Source: an uncultured SAR116 cluster alpha proteobacterium | GTDB taxonomy: Bacteria; Pseudomonadota; Alphaproteobacteria; Puniceispirillales; Marisalimonadaceae | Assembly (NCBI GenBank): GCA_902623995.1 | Contig: CACNWE010000001.1 | Location: forward strand, 1 to 64,000 | DNA length: 64,000 nt | Direction: 5' to 3' | Part shown: positions 27,003 through 36,303 of the stretch, piece after piece | Numbering within the stretch: the stretch's first letter is position 1 | Layout of the letters: the number at the start of each line of letters is the position of its first letter | Notes under the pieces: model-generated | What the model was told of the DNA's origin: nothing | Seen by the model: the letters and a program-made list of their open reading frames with translations, nothing else | Database searches by the model: none | Translations under genes and position numbers: made by a program

Positions 27003-28955
27003 TTAATTTATAATAGATTTATTTTTTATATTCGATAAAGATATCATTTTTGATACAACCTTCATCAATCCATCTGTGTCCAAACCTGCTTTTGCGAGTT
27101 GTTCTTTTTGAGAAGCGTGATCTTGAAAGTTGTCTGGCATGGTTAAGCATTTAATTTCTTTATTATGCTTATTAAGAAGATCCTTGGATGATAAGAAATG
27201 TAGACAATGTGAGCTAAATCCTCCTGCAGAACCTTCTTCTATAATTATAAGTTTTTGATGTTCGTTCCATAATTTTTCAACTAATTGTGTGTCAATTGGT
27301 TTTGCAAAACGTGCATCAGCAACGGTTATGTTTAAATTATATTGTAATAAGTGATCAGCAACTTTTAATGCGGAACCAACTCTCGTACCTAAGGCAAGAA
27401 TTGCTAAATCTTCACCTCTTTTGATGATTCTTCCTTTACCAATTTTAACATCTTGTATAATATCAGCAATTTCAGCACCTTCACCTTCACCTCTTGGATA
27501 TCTACAAAAAATTGGCCCATCACTATATTTTGAAGCAGTTATAACCATTTTGGCCAACTCTGCTTCGTCACTAGGTGCCATTACTACTACATTTGGCAAA
27601 CAACAAAGGTAAGCTAAATCAAATGAACCCGCATGAGTTGCTCCATCAGCCCCCACATATCCTGCTCTATCAAGCATAAATTTTACAGGCAAATTTTGTA
27701 TTACAACATCATGAATTACTTGATCATAGGCTCTTTGCAAAAAAGTTGAATAAATTGCTACAAATGGTTTTAAACCCTCCGAAGCCATTCCAGCAGCAAA
27801 CGTTACAGCATGTTGTTCTGCAATTCCAACATCATAAAATCTATCTTCAAATTTTTCTGCAAACTTATTTAATCCAGTTCCTGAAGGCATAGCTGCAGTT
27901 ATAGCTAAAACTTTTTTGTCTTTTTCGGCAATTTTACACAAGGTTTCTGCAAAAACATTAGTATAAGTAGGCGCGTTTGATGTTGACTTAACTGAATTAC
28001 CAGTAATCACATTAAATTCAGATACAGCGTGATATTTTTCGTGTGATCCTTTCGAAAAAGGATGTCCTCGTCCCTTTTCAGTTACCACATGCAGCAAAAT
28101 TGGTTTGTCTTGAGAACCATTTTTTAGATTTTGTAATATTTTAACCATGGATTTAACATCATGCCCGTCTATTGGACCTAGATAATTCATACCCATCTGA
28201 CTAAAAATGGTGCCTTCTGCATTTCCTAAAAAATTTCTTGCAAGACTTTCAGCTCTTTTAGCTGTTTCACCAACTTCTTTAGGAAAAAGATTAACCATTT
28301 GTTTAGCAATTTCTCTTACATTATTGAACGGACGACTTAATACAACATTAGATAAATAGTTACTTAAAGCACCCACAGCTGGTGCTATAGACATATCATT
28401 ATCATTTAAAATAATTAATAAATTAGTTTTAAGAGCTCCAGCGTTATTCATTGCCTCATATGCCATTCCTGCACTGAGTGCGCCATCACCAATAACAGCA
28501 ATTACATTGTTAGATTTTCCAAGTTTATCTCTTGCAACAGCCATTCCTAGAGCCGCAGAAATTGATGTTGAAGAATGACCTGCGCCAAAAGGATCAAAAA
28601 TAGATTCAGTTCGTTTTGTGAATCCTGATAGGCCTCCTGATTTTCTTAGAGTAGACATTTGCTGTCTTCTGTTGGTTAAAATTTTATGAGGATATGCTTG
28701 ATGTCCAACATCCCAAATTAATCGATCGTCAGGAGTATCAAAAACATAATGAATTGCAACAGCAAGCTCAACAACACCTAAGCCTGCACCTAAATGTCCA
28801 CCTGTTTTGGAGACAATATCAATCATATCAGAACGTAATTCTGAAGAAAGTTGATCTAGATCTTCAATTTTTAAAAATTTGATATCATTCGGGTTGTTTA
28901 CCTTATCGAGTAAAGGTGTGGTAACAGATTTAGTTTTTTTATCTTTAATTGTCAT
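27003..28955 (-). CDS. dxs: 1-deoxy-D-xylulose-5-phosphate synthase
   Basis: ThDP enzyme that opens the MEP isoprenoid pathway by condensing pyruvate and glyceraldehyde 3-phosphate. Landmarks are SKTGGHLGAGLGVVELAVAI, WDVGHQAYPHKILTNRR, GAGHSSTSISAALGMA, the ThDP motif GDGALSAGMAYEAMNNA with ILNDNDMSI, GPIDGHD, GIAEQHAVTFAAGMA (catalytic Glu) and DRAGYVGADGATHAGSFDL. 650 residues is typical. It lies 34 bases after ispA in the conserved xseB-ispA-dxs order, supplying IPP/DMAPP that IspA elongates. Confidence 0.97.
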   Translation of the reverse strand: MTIKDKKTKSVTTPLLDKVNNPNDIKFLKIEDLDQLSSELRSDMIDIVSKTGGHLGAGLGVVELAVAIHYVFDTPDDRLIWDVGHQAYPHKILTNRRQQMSTLRKSGGLSGFTKRTESIFDPFGAGHSSTSISAALGMAVARDKLGKSNNVIAVIGDGALSAGMAYEAMNNAGALKTNLLIILNDNDMSIAPAVGALSNYLSNVVLSRPFNNVREIAKQMVNLFPKEVGETAKRAESLARNFLGNAEGTIFSQMGMNYLGPIDGHDVKSMVKILQNLKNGSQDKPILLHVVTEKGRGHPFSKGSHEKYHAVSEFNVITGNSVKSTSNAPTYTNVFAETLCKIAEKDKKVLAITAAMPSGTGLNKFAEKFEDRFYDVGIAEQHAVTFAAGMASEGLKPFVAIYSTFLQRAYDQVIHDVVIQNLPVKFMLDRAGYVGADGATHAGSFDLAYLCCLPNVVVMAPSDEAELAKMVITASKYSDGPIFCRYPRGEGEGAEIADIIQDVKIGKGRIIKRGEDLAILALGTRVGSALKVADHLLQYNLNITVADARFAKPIDTQLVEKLWNEHQKLIIIEEGSAGGFSSHCLHFLSSKDLLNKHNKEIKCLTMPDNFQDHASQKEQLAKAGLDTDGLMKVVSKMISLSNIKNKSIIN

Positions 28956-28989
28956 TTATTAACTTAAACCTATAACAACAAACTTAAAT

Positions 28990-29907
28990 TTATTTATTTC
29001 TATTTACAGTATATTTAGCTAAAGATACAAGATTTTCTGATTCTTGTTTATATTTTTGTATCAAATTTATGGCTTTACTACATTCCTCTAAGGCTTTTTT
29101 TGTAGCCTTTTCTTTACCTAAAATCGTTACAAAATTAGATGTTTCATTTTTAGTATCTTGTCTTATAGGTTTTCCCATTGAAAACTCATTTCCGTCAAGA
29201 TCCAGCAAATCATCTGCAATTTGAAAAGCTAAACCAATATGATTAGCATAATTAATAAGATTACTTTTTTGATCGTTACTAGCATTTAGTAAAATTGAAG
29301 ACACATGAGAACAACAAGATATTAATGCGCCTGTTTTATGATTTTGAATCCACTCTATCTGCTCTAAATCTAAAGATTTATAATTTGCGTAGTCCATATC
29401 TGCTTGTTGGCCTCCAACCATACCATTTGGTCCGATAGCTTTTGCTAAAACAAAACAAATTTCAGATCTCTTTTCTGAATTAGAAATAAAATTGCTATCT
29501 CCTATTATTTGGAAGGCCCAACTTAATAACCCATCCCCAGCTAGTATAGCAGTATGATAGTCAAATTTCACATGATTAGCTGCTTTTCCTCTTCTAATAG
29601 GAGAGTTATCCATAGCTGGTAAATCATCATGAATTAATGAATAAGAATGAATTGCTTCAATAGCTGATCCAACAGCGATTAATTCATTATATTTTGATTT
29701 CGAGAGAGTATTATTATTAATAGCACTGATAAAACGTCCAGATTCCAAAACTAAATAAGCCCTTATTTTTTTACCACCACTAATTGAAGAGTATCTCATT
29801 GCTTCAAAAAGTTTAGAACTTAATCCATTACCCGATGGTAAATAATTATCTAAGAATCTGTCGATTTCTTGCGAATTTTTTTCAAGCTTATTTTGAAATT
29901 TAATCAT
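28990..29907 (-). CDS. ispA: Polyprenyl synthetase (farnesyl diphosphate synthase)
   Basis: Short-chain prenyl diphosphate synthase joining DMAPP and IPP into geranyl and farnesyl diphosphate. The first aspartate-rich motif is LIHDDLPAMDN and the second is FQIADDLLDLDG. The upstream RYSSISGGKKIRAYLV block binds IPP, and GGQQADMDY is also conserved. The ATG at 29907 has AGGA seven bases upstream; a TTG directly before it is unlikely to be used. Operon with xseB (upstream) and dxs (downstream). Confidence 0.95.
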   Translation of the reverse strand: MIKFQNKLEKNSQEIDRFLDNYLPSGNGLSSKLFEAMRYSSISGGKKIRAYLVLESGRFISAINNNTLSKSKYNELIAVGSAIEAIHSYSLIHDDLPAMDNSPIRRGKAANHVKFDYHTAILAGDGLLSWAFQIIGDSNFISNSEKRSEICFVLAKAIGPNGMVGGQQADMDYANYKSLDLEQIEWIQNHKTGALISCCSHVSSILLNASNDQKSNLINYANHIGLAFQIADDLLDLDGNEFSMGKPIRQDTKNETSNFVTILGKEKATKKALEECSKAINLIQKYKQESENLVSLAKYTVNRNK

Positions 29908-29936
29908 CAAATTATCCTAATTAACAATACGATAAA

Positions 29937-30185
29937 TTAATCAGCTTTAAAAGGTGATGATTTTTCTGGAATAGTGTCAATATTATCTGTTGACTGTATA
30001 GTCTCAACTTTCATTTTTGCTTGGTGTAGTTTATTTTGACAGTAATCTTTCAATTGTGATCCTCTATCATAGGCAGCTATTGCTTCATCAAGAGAAACAT
30101 CTCCTTTATCAAGACTATCCACAAGTTTTTCTAATTCCTTCATAGCTTCTTCAAAAGTTAGTTTTTCTAGATCATTATTACTCAT
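29937..30185 (-). CDS. xseB: Exodeoxyribonuclease VII small subunit
   Basis: Small subunit of exonuclease VII, a single-strand-specific nuclease used in repair. Its 82 residues carry the family core LTFEEAMKELEKLVDSLDKG and SLDEAIAAYDRGSQLKDYC. Cytoplasmic; needs XseA, which is not in the window. First gene of xseB-ispA-dxs-tlyA; its stop lies 29 bases before the ispA ATG. Confidence 0.94.
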   Translation of the reverse strand: MSNNDLEKLTFEEAMKELEKLVDSLDKGDVSLDEAIAAYDRGSQLKDYCQNKLHQAKMKVETIQSTDNIDTIPEKSSPFKAD

Positions 30186-30254
30186 AACTAGTTAAAGCCT
30201 ATTACAATTAATGATTTTAAAAACTTAACCTTTCAAAAATAATTTATCAATAGT

Positions 30255-31199
30255 TTACTTGATCGTTTCCAGAGCATTAATCAATTTTTTACTAATATTA
30301 GTTTCAAAAGCCGAATGACCTGCATCATCTACAATTTCAATTGTTGAACCATTCCAACAATCAGCTAGTTTTAGTGCCGTGAATGGAGGGCAAATTACAT
30401 CATGCCTTCCCTGCACGATAAAAGATTTTATATTAGAAATTTTATTCAAGTTTTCAATAATATAGTTTTCTTCTATAAAACAATCATTCATAAAATAATG
30501 TGTTTCTATTTTTGATATTGCAAGAGCTTGCTCACCAGAAATTGGTCGTGACATATAATTAAGAGAAGAACAAGAATTTTCATATTCTGCCCAAACAGAG
30601 GCAGCTTTCAAGTTTTGTGATCTATTATTACTATGGAGTTGATTATAGAACCATTCGAGAATATTGTTTGTATTATTTTGTGGGACAGATGATATAAATT
30701 TACTGTAAGCTTCTGGAAAAAATTTCTTTATATCGTATAAAAACCAATCTATTTCAATTCTAGTACCTAAAAATATACCCCTTAAAATAAAACCTAAACA
30801 CCTTTTGGGATAATCAATACCATAAAGTAATGCTAATGTACTTCCCCATGATCCTCCAAAAAGATACCATTTATCTACTTTTAAAGACTTTCTTAAATAT
30901 TCAATATCTGAAATCAAAAGTTGGGTATTATTATTTTTTGTTTCAGCGTAAGGTAAGCTTTTACCAGAACCTCTTTGATCAAAAAAAATTACCCTAAAAA
31001 CATTCGGATCAAAAAAACTTTTATGAGATTTTGAGAAACCTGCACCTGGACCACCATGCAGAAATAATATTGGTATACCCTTAGGTTTGCCATATTGCTC
31101 GAAGTATATGGAATGACCATTCCCAACTTCTAAATAACCACTGTCATATGATGGCAGACAATCAAAAAAAAAATCGGTTTTATTATTTAAATTTAACAT
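30255..31199 (-). CDS. pip: Proline iminopeptidase (alpha/beta hydrolase)
   Basis: Serine peptidase of family S33 that releases N-terminal proline. The oxyanion block is LFLHGGPGAGFSKSH, then FFDQRGSGKSLPYAE, the nucleophile elbow GGSWGSTLALLYGIDYPKRC, the acid in VQGRHDVICPP and the histidine in DDAGHSAFE. Length (314) matches the family; no signal peptide. Last of a minus-strand run helicase, S4, fdxA, carD, pip, 26 bases after carD. Confidence 0.92.
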   Translation of the reverse strand: MLNLNNKTDFFFDCLPSYDSGYLEVGNGHSIYFEQYGKPKGIPILFLHGGPGAGFSKSHKSFFDPNVFRVIFFDQRGSGKSLPYAETKNNNTQLLISDIEYLRKSLKVDKWYLFGGSWGSTLALLYGIDYPKRCLGFILRGIFLGTRIEIDWFLYDIKKFFPEAYSKFISSVPQNNTNNILEWFYNQLHSNNRSQNLKAASVWAEYENSCSSLNYMSRPISGEQALAISKIETHYFMNDCFIEENYIIENLNKISNIKSFIVQGRHDVICPPFTALKLADCWNGSTIEIVDDAGHSAFETNISKKLINALETIK

Positions 31200-31225
31200 T
31201 TATTTAAATCTTAAATCCAGATTTA

Positions 31226-31759
31226 TTAAGCTGCTTCCTCAGTATTATCATCAATTATTTTTTCTAGTTTTACAACAGCACTTTCTTTGTCGGTATTATC
31301 AACAGCAGCAAATTCACTTGCCAAACGTTCTAAAGCAGCTTGATACATTTGTCTTTCAGAATAAGATTGTTCACCTTGGTCGTCTTTTCTATACAAGTCT
31401 CTAACAACTTCTGCAATAGAAACTAAGCTTCCAGAATTAATTTTAGTTTCATATTCTTGGGCTCGTCGTGACCACATAGTCTTTTTTGTTTTTGCTTTAC
31501 CCTTTAAAGTAACAATTGCTTCTTCCATCTGTACTTTACTAGACAAAGTTCTTAGTCCAGATTCAGTTGCTTTAGATAACGGAACTCTAAGGGTCATTCT
31601 TTCTTGTTCAAATCTTATTACTAGTAATTCCAGTTCTAAATCTTCAACTTTACGCTTTTCTGTTCCAATGATTTTACCAACACCATGACTTGGGTAAACA
31701 ACAAAATCACCAGGTATAAATGAGCTAACTAAGTTTTGATCTTTTGACAATTTAATCAC
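31226..31759 (-). CDS. carD: CarD family transcriptional regulator
   Basis: RNA polymerase-binding factor of the CarD/CdnL family that stabilises open promoter complexes. The N-terminal Tudor-like RNAP-interaction domain is FIPGDFVVYPSHGVGKIIG with LVIRFEQERMTLRVPLSKA; the helical DNA-binding part includes MWSRRAQEYETKINSGS and LYRKDDQGEQSYSERQMY. The longest frame starts at GTG 31759, but a TTG at 31750 has AGGTGA five bases upstream and may be the true start. Conserved neighbour of fdxA. Confidence 0.94.
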   Translation of the reverse strand: MIKLSKDQNLVSSFIPGDFVVYPSHGVGKIIGTEKRKVEDLELELLVIRFEQERMTLRVPLSKATESGLRTLSSKVQMEEAIVTLKGKAKTKKTMWSRRAQEYETKINSGSLVSIAEVVRDLYRKDDQGEQSYSERQMYQAALERLASEFAAVDNTDKESAVVKLEKIIDDNTEEAA

Positions 31760-31867
31760 CTATTTTGAAATATTTATGTTGTAATTTTATTTAGAAATTT
31801 TAAGAAACGGATTTATATCACAAAAACTCATTAAATACCAGCTCTAAGATAATTAATATCAAAGGTA

Positions 31868-32203
31868 TTATATCGTTCCAGGTTTTTTTGAGCCATATTT
31901 TTGAAATTTACCTTCTTCATCAGTATATCTTTCGTAATCAGGTAAAGGATCAATTTTCATAGTAATATTTGGCCAAATCTCTGACATCTCTCTGTTATAT
32001 TCTAGCCATTCATCAGCTCCAGGATCGGAATCAGCTTGAATAGCGTCTACAGGACATTCTGGCTCACAAACTCCACAATCAATACATTCGTCTGGATGAA
32101 TAACAATAGTATTCTCACCTAGATAAAAGCAATCTACAGGGCAAACTTCTACACAATCAGTATGTCTACAGTTTATACATTTATCATTTACTATATAGGT
32201 CAT
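31868..32203 (-). CDS. fdxA: Seven-iron ferredoxin FdxA
   Basis: Small electron carrier with one [3Fe-4S] and one [4Fe-4S] cluster. The cysteines are arranged as [17 protein letters not shown] and then [16 protein letters not shown], followed by the FdxA-type C-terminal extension with [18 protein letters not shown]. 111 residues fits the alphaproteobacterial FdxA. The redox partner is unknown from sequence. Upstream of carD by 108 bases and downstream of the S4 protein. Confidence 0.95.
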   Translation of the reverse strand: MTYIVNDKCINCRHTDCVEVCPVDCFYLGENTIVIHPDECIDCGVCEPECPVDAIQADSDPGADEWLEYNREMSEIWPNITMKIDPLPDYERYTDEEGKFQKYGSKKPGTI

Positions 32204-32272
32204 ATCACTCTCAAAGTTATTTTTTATTTAAACTACAAAATTCATGATTACAAGCATAGATTGATTATATCT

Positions 32273-32668
32273 TTAATCTCTACCCATCAACCTATCTGTT
32301 TGTCGCCTTTCTCTTTTTGTTGGGCGACCAACTCTTTCAACAAACTTATTATTAGGCTTAAGACTTTCCTTTTTAGGAACACTTTCAATGGGAGTAATGT
32401 CTTCATAAAAATTTAATGATTCTGAATAGGGACCTCTTCGATTGGGAATACCCAAAACTTTTAATATCTTTATATTGTCGTTAATTGTCATTGTTAGCAC
32501 GTCACCGATCGAAATCAGTTTATGAGGTTTCTGTGTTACTTGTCCTGATATACGCAACCTATTTGTTAATACAAATTTTGTTGCTATGCTTCTACTTTTA
32601 AAAATCCGGATATTATATAAGTAAATATCAAGCCTAAGTGTCTTCTTTTCTAAAAGATTAGATATCAT
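32273..32668 (-). CDS. S4-domain RNA-binding protein, Hsp15-like
   Basis: Small RNA-binding protein with an N-terminal S4 domain (TLRLDIYLYNIRIFKSRSIA, then RLRISGQVTQKPHKLISIGD), related to heat shock protein 15, which rescues 50S subunits carrying nascent chains. The basic C terminus (GRPTKRERRQTDRLMGRD) is typical of the alphaproteobacterial version beside the MgpS-like helicase. Its stop-proximal region and the downstream fdxA suggest one transcript with the helicase, which ends 1 base before it. Confidence 0.87.
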   Translation of the reverse strand: MISNLLEKKTLRLDIYLYNIRIFKSRSIATKFVLTNRLRISGQVTQKPHKLISIGDVLTMTINDNIKILKVLGIPNRRGPYSESLNFYEDITPIESVPKKESLKPNNKFVERVGRPTKRERRQTDRLMGRD

Positions 32669-32669
32669 C

Positions 32670-35375
32670 TCATTTTTTTATATTTATAGATTTTAAGATA
32701 GCAAATGGTGACAAAGGATCTGGTAATTTTGCTTTATTTTGTGTTTTTGAAAGTTTTTTATCTTTATGAATTCTGCTTTTTAGAGTTTTTTTATTGGAAT
32801 TTTTAACTTTAATTTTTTTTACTTTCTTTTTTTTCTCAAAAATTATAATTGGCACTTGATCAGCTAAAGCTGATGCTTCTTCACCACACTTTGAGTAACC
32901 TAAATCATAGAGAATTTCTTCCAATTGAATTTTTGTTGATCCCGCTATAGATAACATGGCCTCATTGATCCTAAATTGACCATTTCTAGCTTCTATTCTT
33001 ATTAATGCTGACAATCTCTCAGCAATGTCAGCTCTAAGAGCCAAATTCCCTAAAGGCACAAAACCTAAAGCCCTATAAAATTCTTTTTTAACCTTTGGTA
33101 AAGTTTTTATACTCACGCGTCCATCAGGAGGGAGAGCATCTTTCGGAAAATCTTGATTATGAACAGACCATAACAAAGCTCTTAATTTTATTGCTGCTGG
33201 CTTCAACAGATTAGGTAAATAAATAGTTTCAACACCTAATCTTAACCCTAGTCTTGCCAAATTTCTTTTATCAGCTTCTGACAAATTAGCTATGGACATT
33301 GATAAATTATTAATTTGGGCTGAACCTATTCCTTCATACACTTGATATGCAATGCCTAGAGCTTTCCCAGAAATATTTTCACTTAGCTGTTTTTTATCAT
33401 CATTTGTTGTTACTAAAACATTATTATGTTTTTTACTGTTACTTTCACTTTTTTGTTGTTCAAAATCTAAAATAGGATTTTTTAAATTAATTGCTTCAGA
33501 TAAAATATTTTCTATATTTTTCTCAACTGCCTCATTTACTCTTATTTCTATTTGCTTAATCTGTTCGTCAGACAAAAATTCAGAATTAATTATAATGATT
33601 TTAGGTGAATATAAGATTTCACCATTTGTTAATTTTGCAACCTTGTTATTTTGCCATAAAATAGAACCATCTTTATCAAATTTAAAAGCAGCATTGTCTG
33701 ACATTAAAAGTTCTCTAACACGTCTTTCAATTTCTTTAGGTAAAATTTTTCTTGCCGCAGATAAAATGGGACCAGCTTTTTCGCCTTCGGAGAGAGAAGG
33801 AATAAATTCAAAACCTTTTAATAATCCAACTTCTTCACCTTCAACAATTACCTTGTCATCTAATCTTATTATAGCTTCCAAATTACTATGCTCTTTTAGA
33901 GTTTTATTTAAAATTACAATTCTCTTATCAACAAATCTTTGAGTTAATCTATTATGCAATTCGTCAGATAGTTTATCTTCAATTGTTTTTGCTGTATTTT
34001 GCCAATGTTCAGCTTCATCTATCCATTTTTGTCTATTTGTAATAAATGTCCAAGTTCTGATATTTGATATTCTATTTAACAGAGTATCTATTTCTCCATC
34101 AAATCTATTAAGCCTGTTTAGCTGAGACTTTATCCACTCATTATCTAGTTTTCCATTGGCTAATAATAATTCAAAAGTTTTTTCTAGCAAGCTAAAATGA
34201 ACACCAGACAAGGAATTACTAAAATCAGGAATTTGACAGACGTCCCATAATAAAATTAGTGCTTCCTTATTATTAATTTTATTTTTAATTGAGCTAATCT
34301 CAGATAAATGATTTAGGCAAAGTGAATCTAATGCTCCAACTTTTCTTCTCATAAAGTTAAACGTTGGATAGGCCTCTAATGAGCTAAGTAATGCTTTCAA
34401 TGAGGCAAAGTTTAATTCTGAATTTCTCCACCAAATATTTTTTAAAGGGAAAAAAGAATGATTTTCAATTTGCTCAATTGTTTCTTCATCAAACTTCAAA
34501 TGATCCTCTACTACTCCAAATGAACCATTTCTTGAATGTCTTCCAGCCCTACCTGCTATTTGAGCAATTTCTGGGGGATTAAGGTATCGTGGTATTTTCC
34601 CATCGAATTTTTTATCAGATGCAAAAGCAACATGGTCAATATCCATATTTAAACCCATACCAATGGCATCTGTTGCAATTAAATAGTCAACTTGACCATT
34701 TTGATAAAGATCAACCTGAGCATTTCTAGTCCTAGGTGACAAAGCTCCCATCACAATTGCAGCACCACCTTTTTTTGTTCTAATTAATTCAGCAATTTTG
34801 TAGACTTCTGGTATGGAAAACGCAACGATTGCGGATCGAGGTTTCAACCTAGTGAGCTTTTTTACACCTATGTAGCTTAAAATAGAAAGCCTTGGTCTTA
34901 TTTCTATTGAACAATTTGGTAAAATTTTTTGTAGTATTGGCTTTATAGTTTCAGCCCCAAGAAGAACTGTTTCTTCAGTTCCCCTTGTATTAAGAATTCT
35001 ATCTGTAAAAATATGTCCTCTATCAGGATCAGCTGCTAATTGTATTTCATCTATTGCAACAAAGGAAAATGATCTTTCTAATGGCATAGACTCTACAGTG
35101 CAACAAAAATATTTTGCGTTAGGAGGAATAATTTTTTCTTCACCAGTTACAAGAGCAACTTTAGATTTTCCAACCACTGAAACCGCTTTATCATAATTTT
35201 CTCGAGCTAATAATCTAAGTGGAAATCCGATAATTCCGGAACTATGAGAGAGCATTCTCTCCATTGCATAATAGGTTTTACCTGTATTTGTAGGACCTAA
35301 AAGAGCCTTGACTTTAATATTTTCATTTATTGAACTATGCCGTAAATTTGATTGTTTTTTTGAGCTTAAACTCAT
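32670..35375 (-). CDS. SUV3/MgpS-like superfamily 2 RNA helicase
   Basis: DEAD/DExH-type helicase related to mitochondrial Suv3. Walker A is in LLGPTNTGKTYYAMERMLSH, motif II is in VAIDEIQLAADPDRGH, and motif VI is in IAQIAGRAGRHSRNGSFG. After the helicase core (about residues 1-330) comes a long alphaproteobacteria-specific region to about 850 and a Lys-rich tail (KKKKVKKIKVKNSNKKTLK). 901 residues is in the family range. It leads the helicase-S4-fdxA-carD run. RNA turnover is the likely role, by homology to Suv3. Confidence 0.91.
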   Translation of the reverse strand: MSLSSKKQSNLRHSSINENIKVKALLGPTNTGKTYYAMERMLSHSSGIIGFPLRLLARENYDKAVSVVGKSKVALVTGEEKIIPPNAKYFCCTVESMPLERSFSFVAIDEIQLAADPDRGHIFTDRILNTRGTEETVLLGAETIKPILQKILPNCSIEIRPRLSILSYIGVKKLTRLKPRSAIVAFSIPEVYKIAELIRTKKGGAAIVMGALSPRTRNAQVDLYQNGQVDYLIATDAIGMGLNMDIDHVAFASDKKFDGKIPRYLNPPEIAQIAGRAGRHSRNGSFGVVEDHLKFDEETIEQIENHSFFPLKNIWWRNSELNFASLKALLSSLEAYPTFNFMRRKVGALDSLCLNHLSEISSIKNKINNKEALILLWDVCQIPDFSNSLSGVHFSLLEKTFELLLANGKLDNEWIKSQLNRLNRFDGEIDTLLNRISNIRTWTFITNRQKWIDEAEHWQNTAKTIEDKLSDELHNRLTQRFVDKRIVILNKTLKEHSNLEAIIRLDDKVIVEGEEVGLLKGFEFIPSLSEGEKAGPILSAARKILPKEIERRVRELLMSDNAAFKFDKDGSILWQNNKVAKLTNGEILYSPKIIIINSEFLSDEQIKQIEIRVNEAVEKNIENILSEAINLKNPILDFEQQKSESNSKKHNNVLVTTNDDKKQLSENISGKALGIAYQVYEGIGSAQINNLSMSIANLSEADKRNLARLGLRLGVETIYLPNLLKPAAIKLRALLWSVHNQDFPKDALPPDGRVSIKTLPKVKKEFYRALGFVPLGNLALRADIAERLSALIRIEARNGQFRINEAMLSIAGSTKIQLEEILYDLGYSKCGEEASALADQVPIIIFEKKKKVKKIKVKNSNKKTLKSRIHKDKKLSKTQNKAKLPDPLSPFAILKSINIKK

Positions 35376-35518
35376 AATAAAGACTCTTTTACATAAATAT
35401 TTTAATGATTAGCTAATAATAAGATTTTATACAAAATCTAAGTGTCTTAATCAAAAAGTTAATATATACTTTTTTAAATAATTAATAAGCTAATAGTTGT
35501 TTTATAGGAAAAAAATAT

Positions 35519-36289
35519 ATGAAACGTAGAGCAATCATCACTGGAGGTAGCAAAGGAATTGGTAAAGCCATTGCTGAACGCTTTGCAAAAGAGGAATGTG
35601 ATATTTATCTGCTCGCCTCTAATAAAGAAAATTTAGAAAAAACCAAATCTGAATTACAAAACAAATATTATATAAATGTAAATTATTATTCAGCTGATTT
35701 GAAAACAAAAAAAGGATGTGAAAATGCTATTAAAGCTGTTGAAAAAGAGTTTGAAAATTTTGATACGTTAATTTTCTCAGCTGGAGCAACAAAAAGTGGA
35801 GATTTCCTTGAGCAACCTATAGAAGATTTTGAAGATGGATTTGCTTTGAAATTTTATAGTGCTGTTAGATTATCAAAAGCGTTCTGGCCAACGTTATCTA
35901 AAAACAATGGATGGATTGTTTCAATTAATGGAGCTATGAGTCATTCTCCTGATCCATTTTTTATGGTTGGTGGTGCTGTCAATGCAGCTTTTCTAAACTT
36001 TACAAAAGCTCTATCTAAAAGAGGAATAGTTGATGGAGTTAATGTAAACTCTATCAACCCTGGCATGACTTCAACTGATCGTTTGATAACTATTATACAA
36101 AATAATGCGGATAGAGAAGGTATAAGTTTTATTGATGCAGAAAAAAATGCCTTGAAAAATATAGGATTGGATAGATTTTCAACTCCAGAAGAAGTTGCTG
36201 AATTGACCTATTTCCTTTGTGATCCTAAAGTTAGGCACCTTACGGGGACAGAAATTAATTTAGATGGTGGAAAAAAACCAACAATATAA
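35519..36289 (+). CDS. SDR-fold protein lacking the catalytic Ser-Tyr-Lys
   Basis: Rossmann-fold short-chain dehydrogenase/reductase relative. The cofactor motif TGGSKGIGKAIAERF and the ADL and SAGA blocks are intact, and NPGMTSTDR and the C-terminal LTGTEINLDGGKKP are normal. However, an ungapped alignment of the active-site segment puts glycine in place of the catalytic Ser (SINGAMS) and GxxxN in place of YxxxK (VGGAVNAAFLNFTKALS). It may bind NAD(P) without classical catalysis or use another mechanism. It sits 14 bases before a ThDP-dependent enzyme, so the two probably act together. Confidence 0.85.
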   Translation: MKRRAIITGGSKGIGKAIAERFAKEECDIYLLASNKENLEKTKSELQNKYYINVNYYSADLKTKKGCENAIKAVEKEFENFDTLIFSAGATKSGDFLEQPIEDFEDGFALKFYSAVRLSKAFWPTLSKNNGWIVSINGAMSHSPDPFFMVGGAVNAAFLNFTKALSKRGIVDGVNVNSINPGMTSTDRLITIIQNNADREGISFIDAEKNALKNIGLDRFSTPEEVAELTYFLCDPKVRHLTGTEINLDGGKKPTI

Positions 36290-36303
36290 ATAAGGAAAGT
36301 AAA

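Noticed and set aside
33352..33942. 196-codon open frame antisense to the helicase
   Set aside because: Lies entirely inside a well-conserved gene on the other strand and has shadow-type composition.
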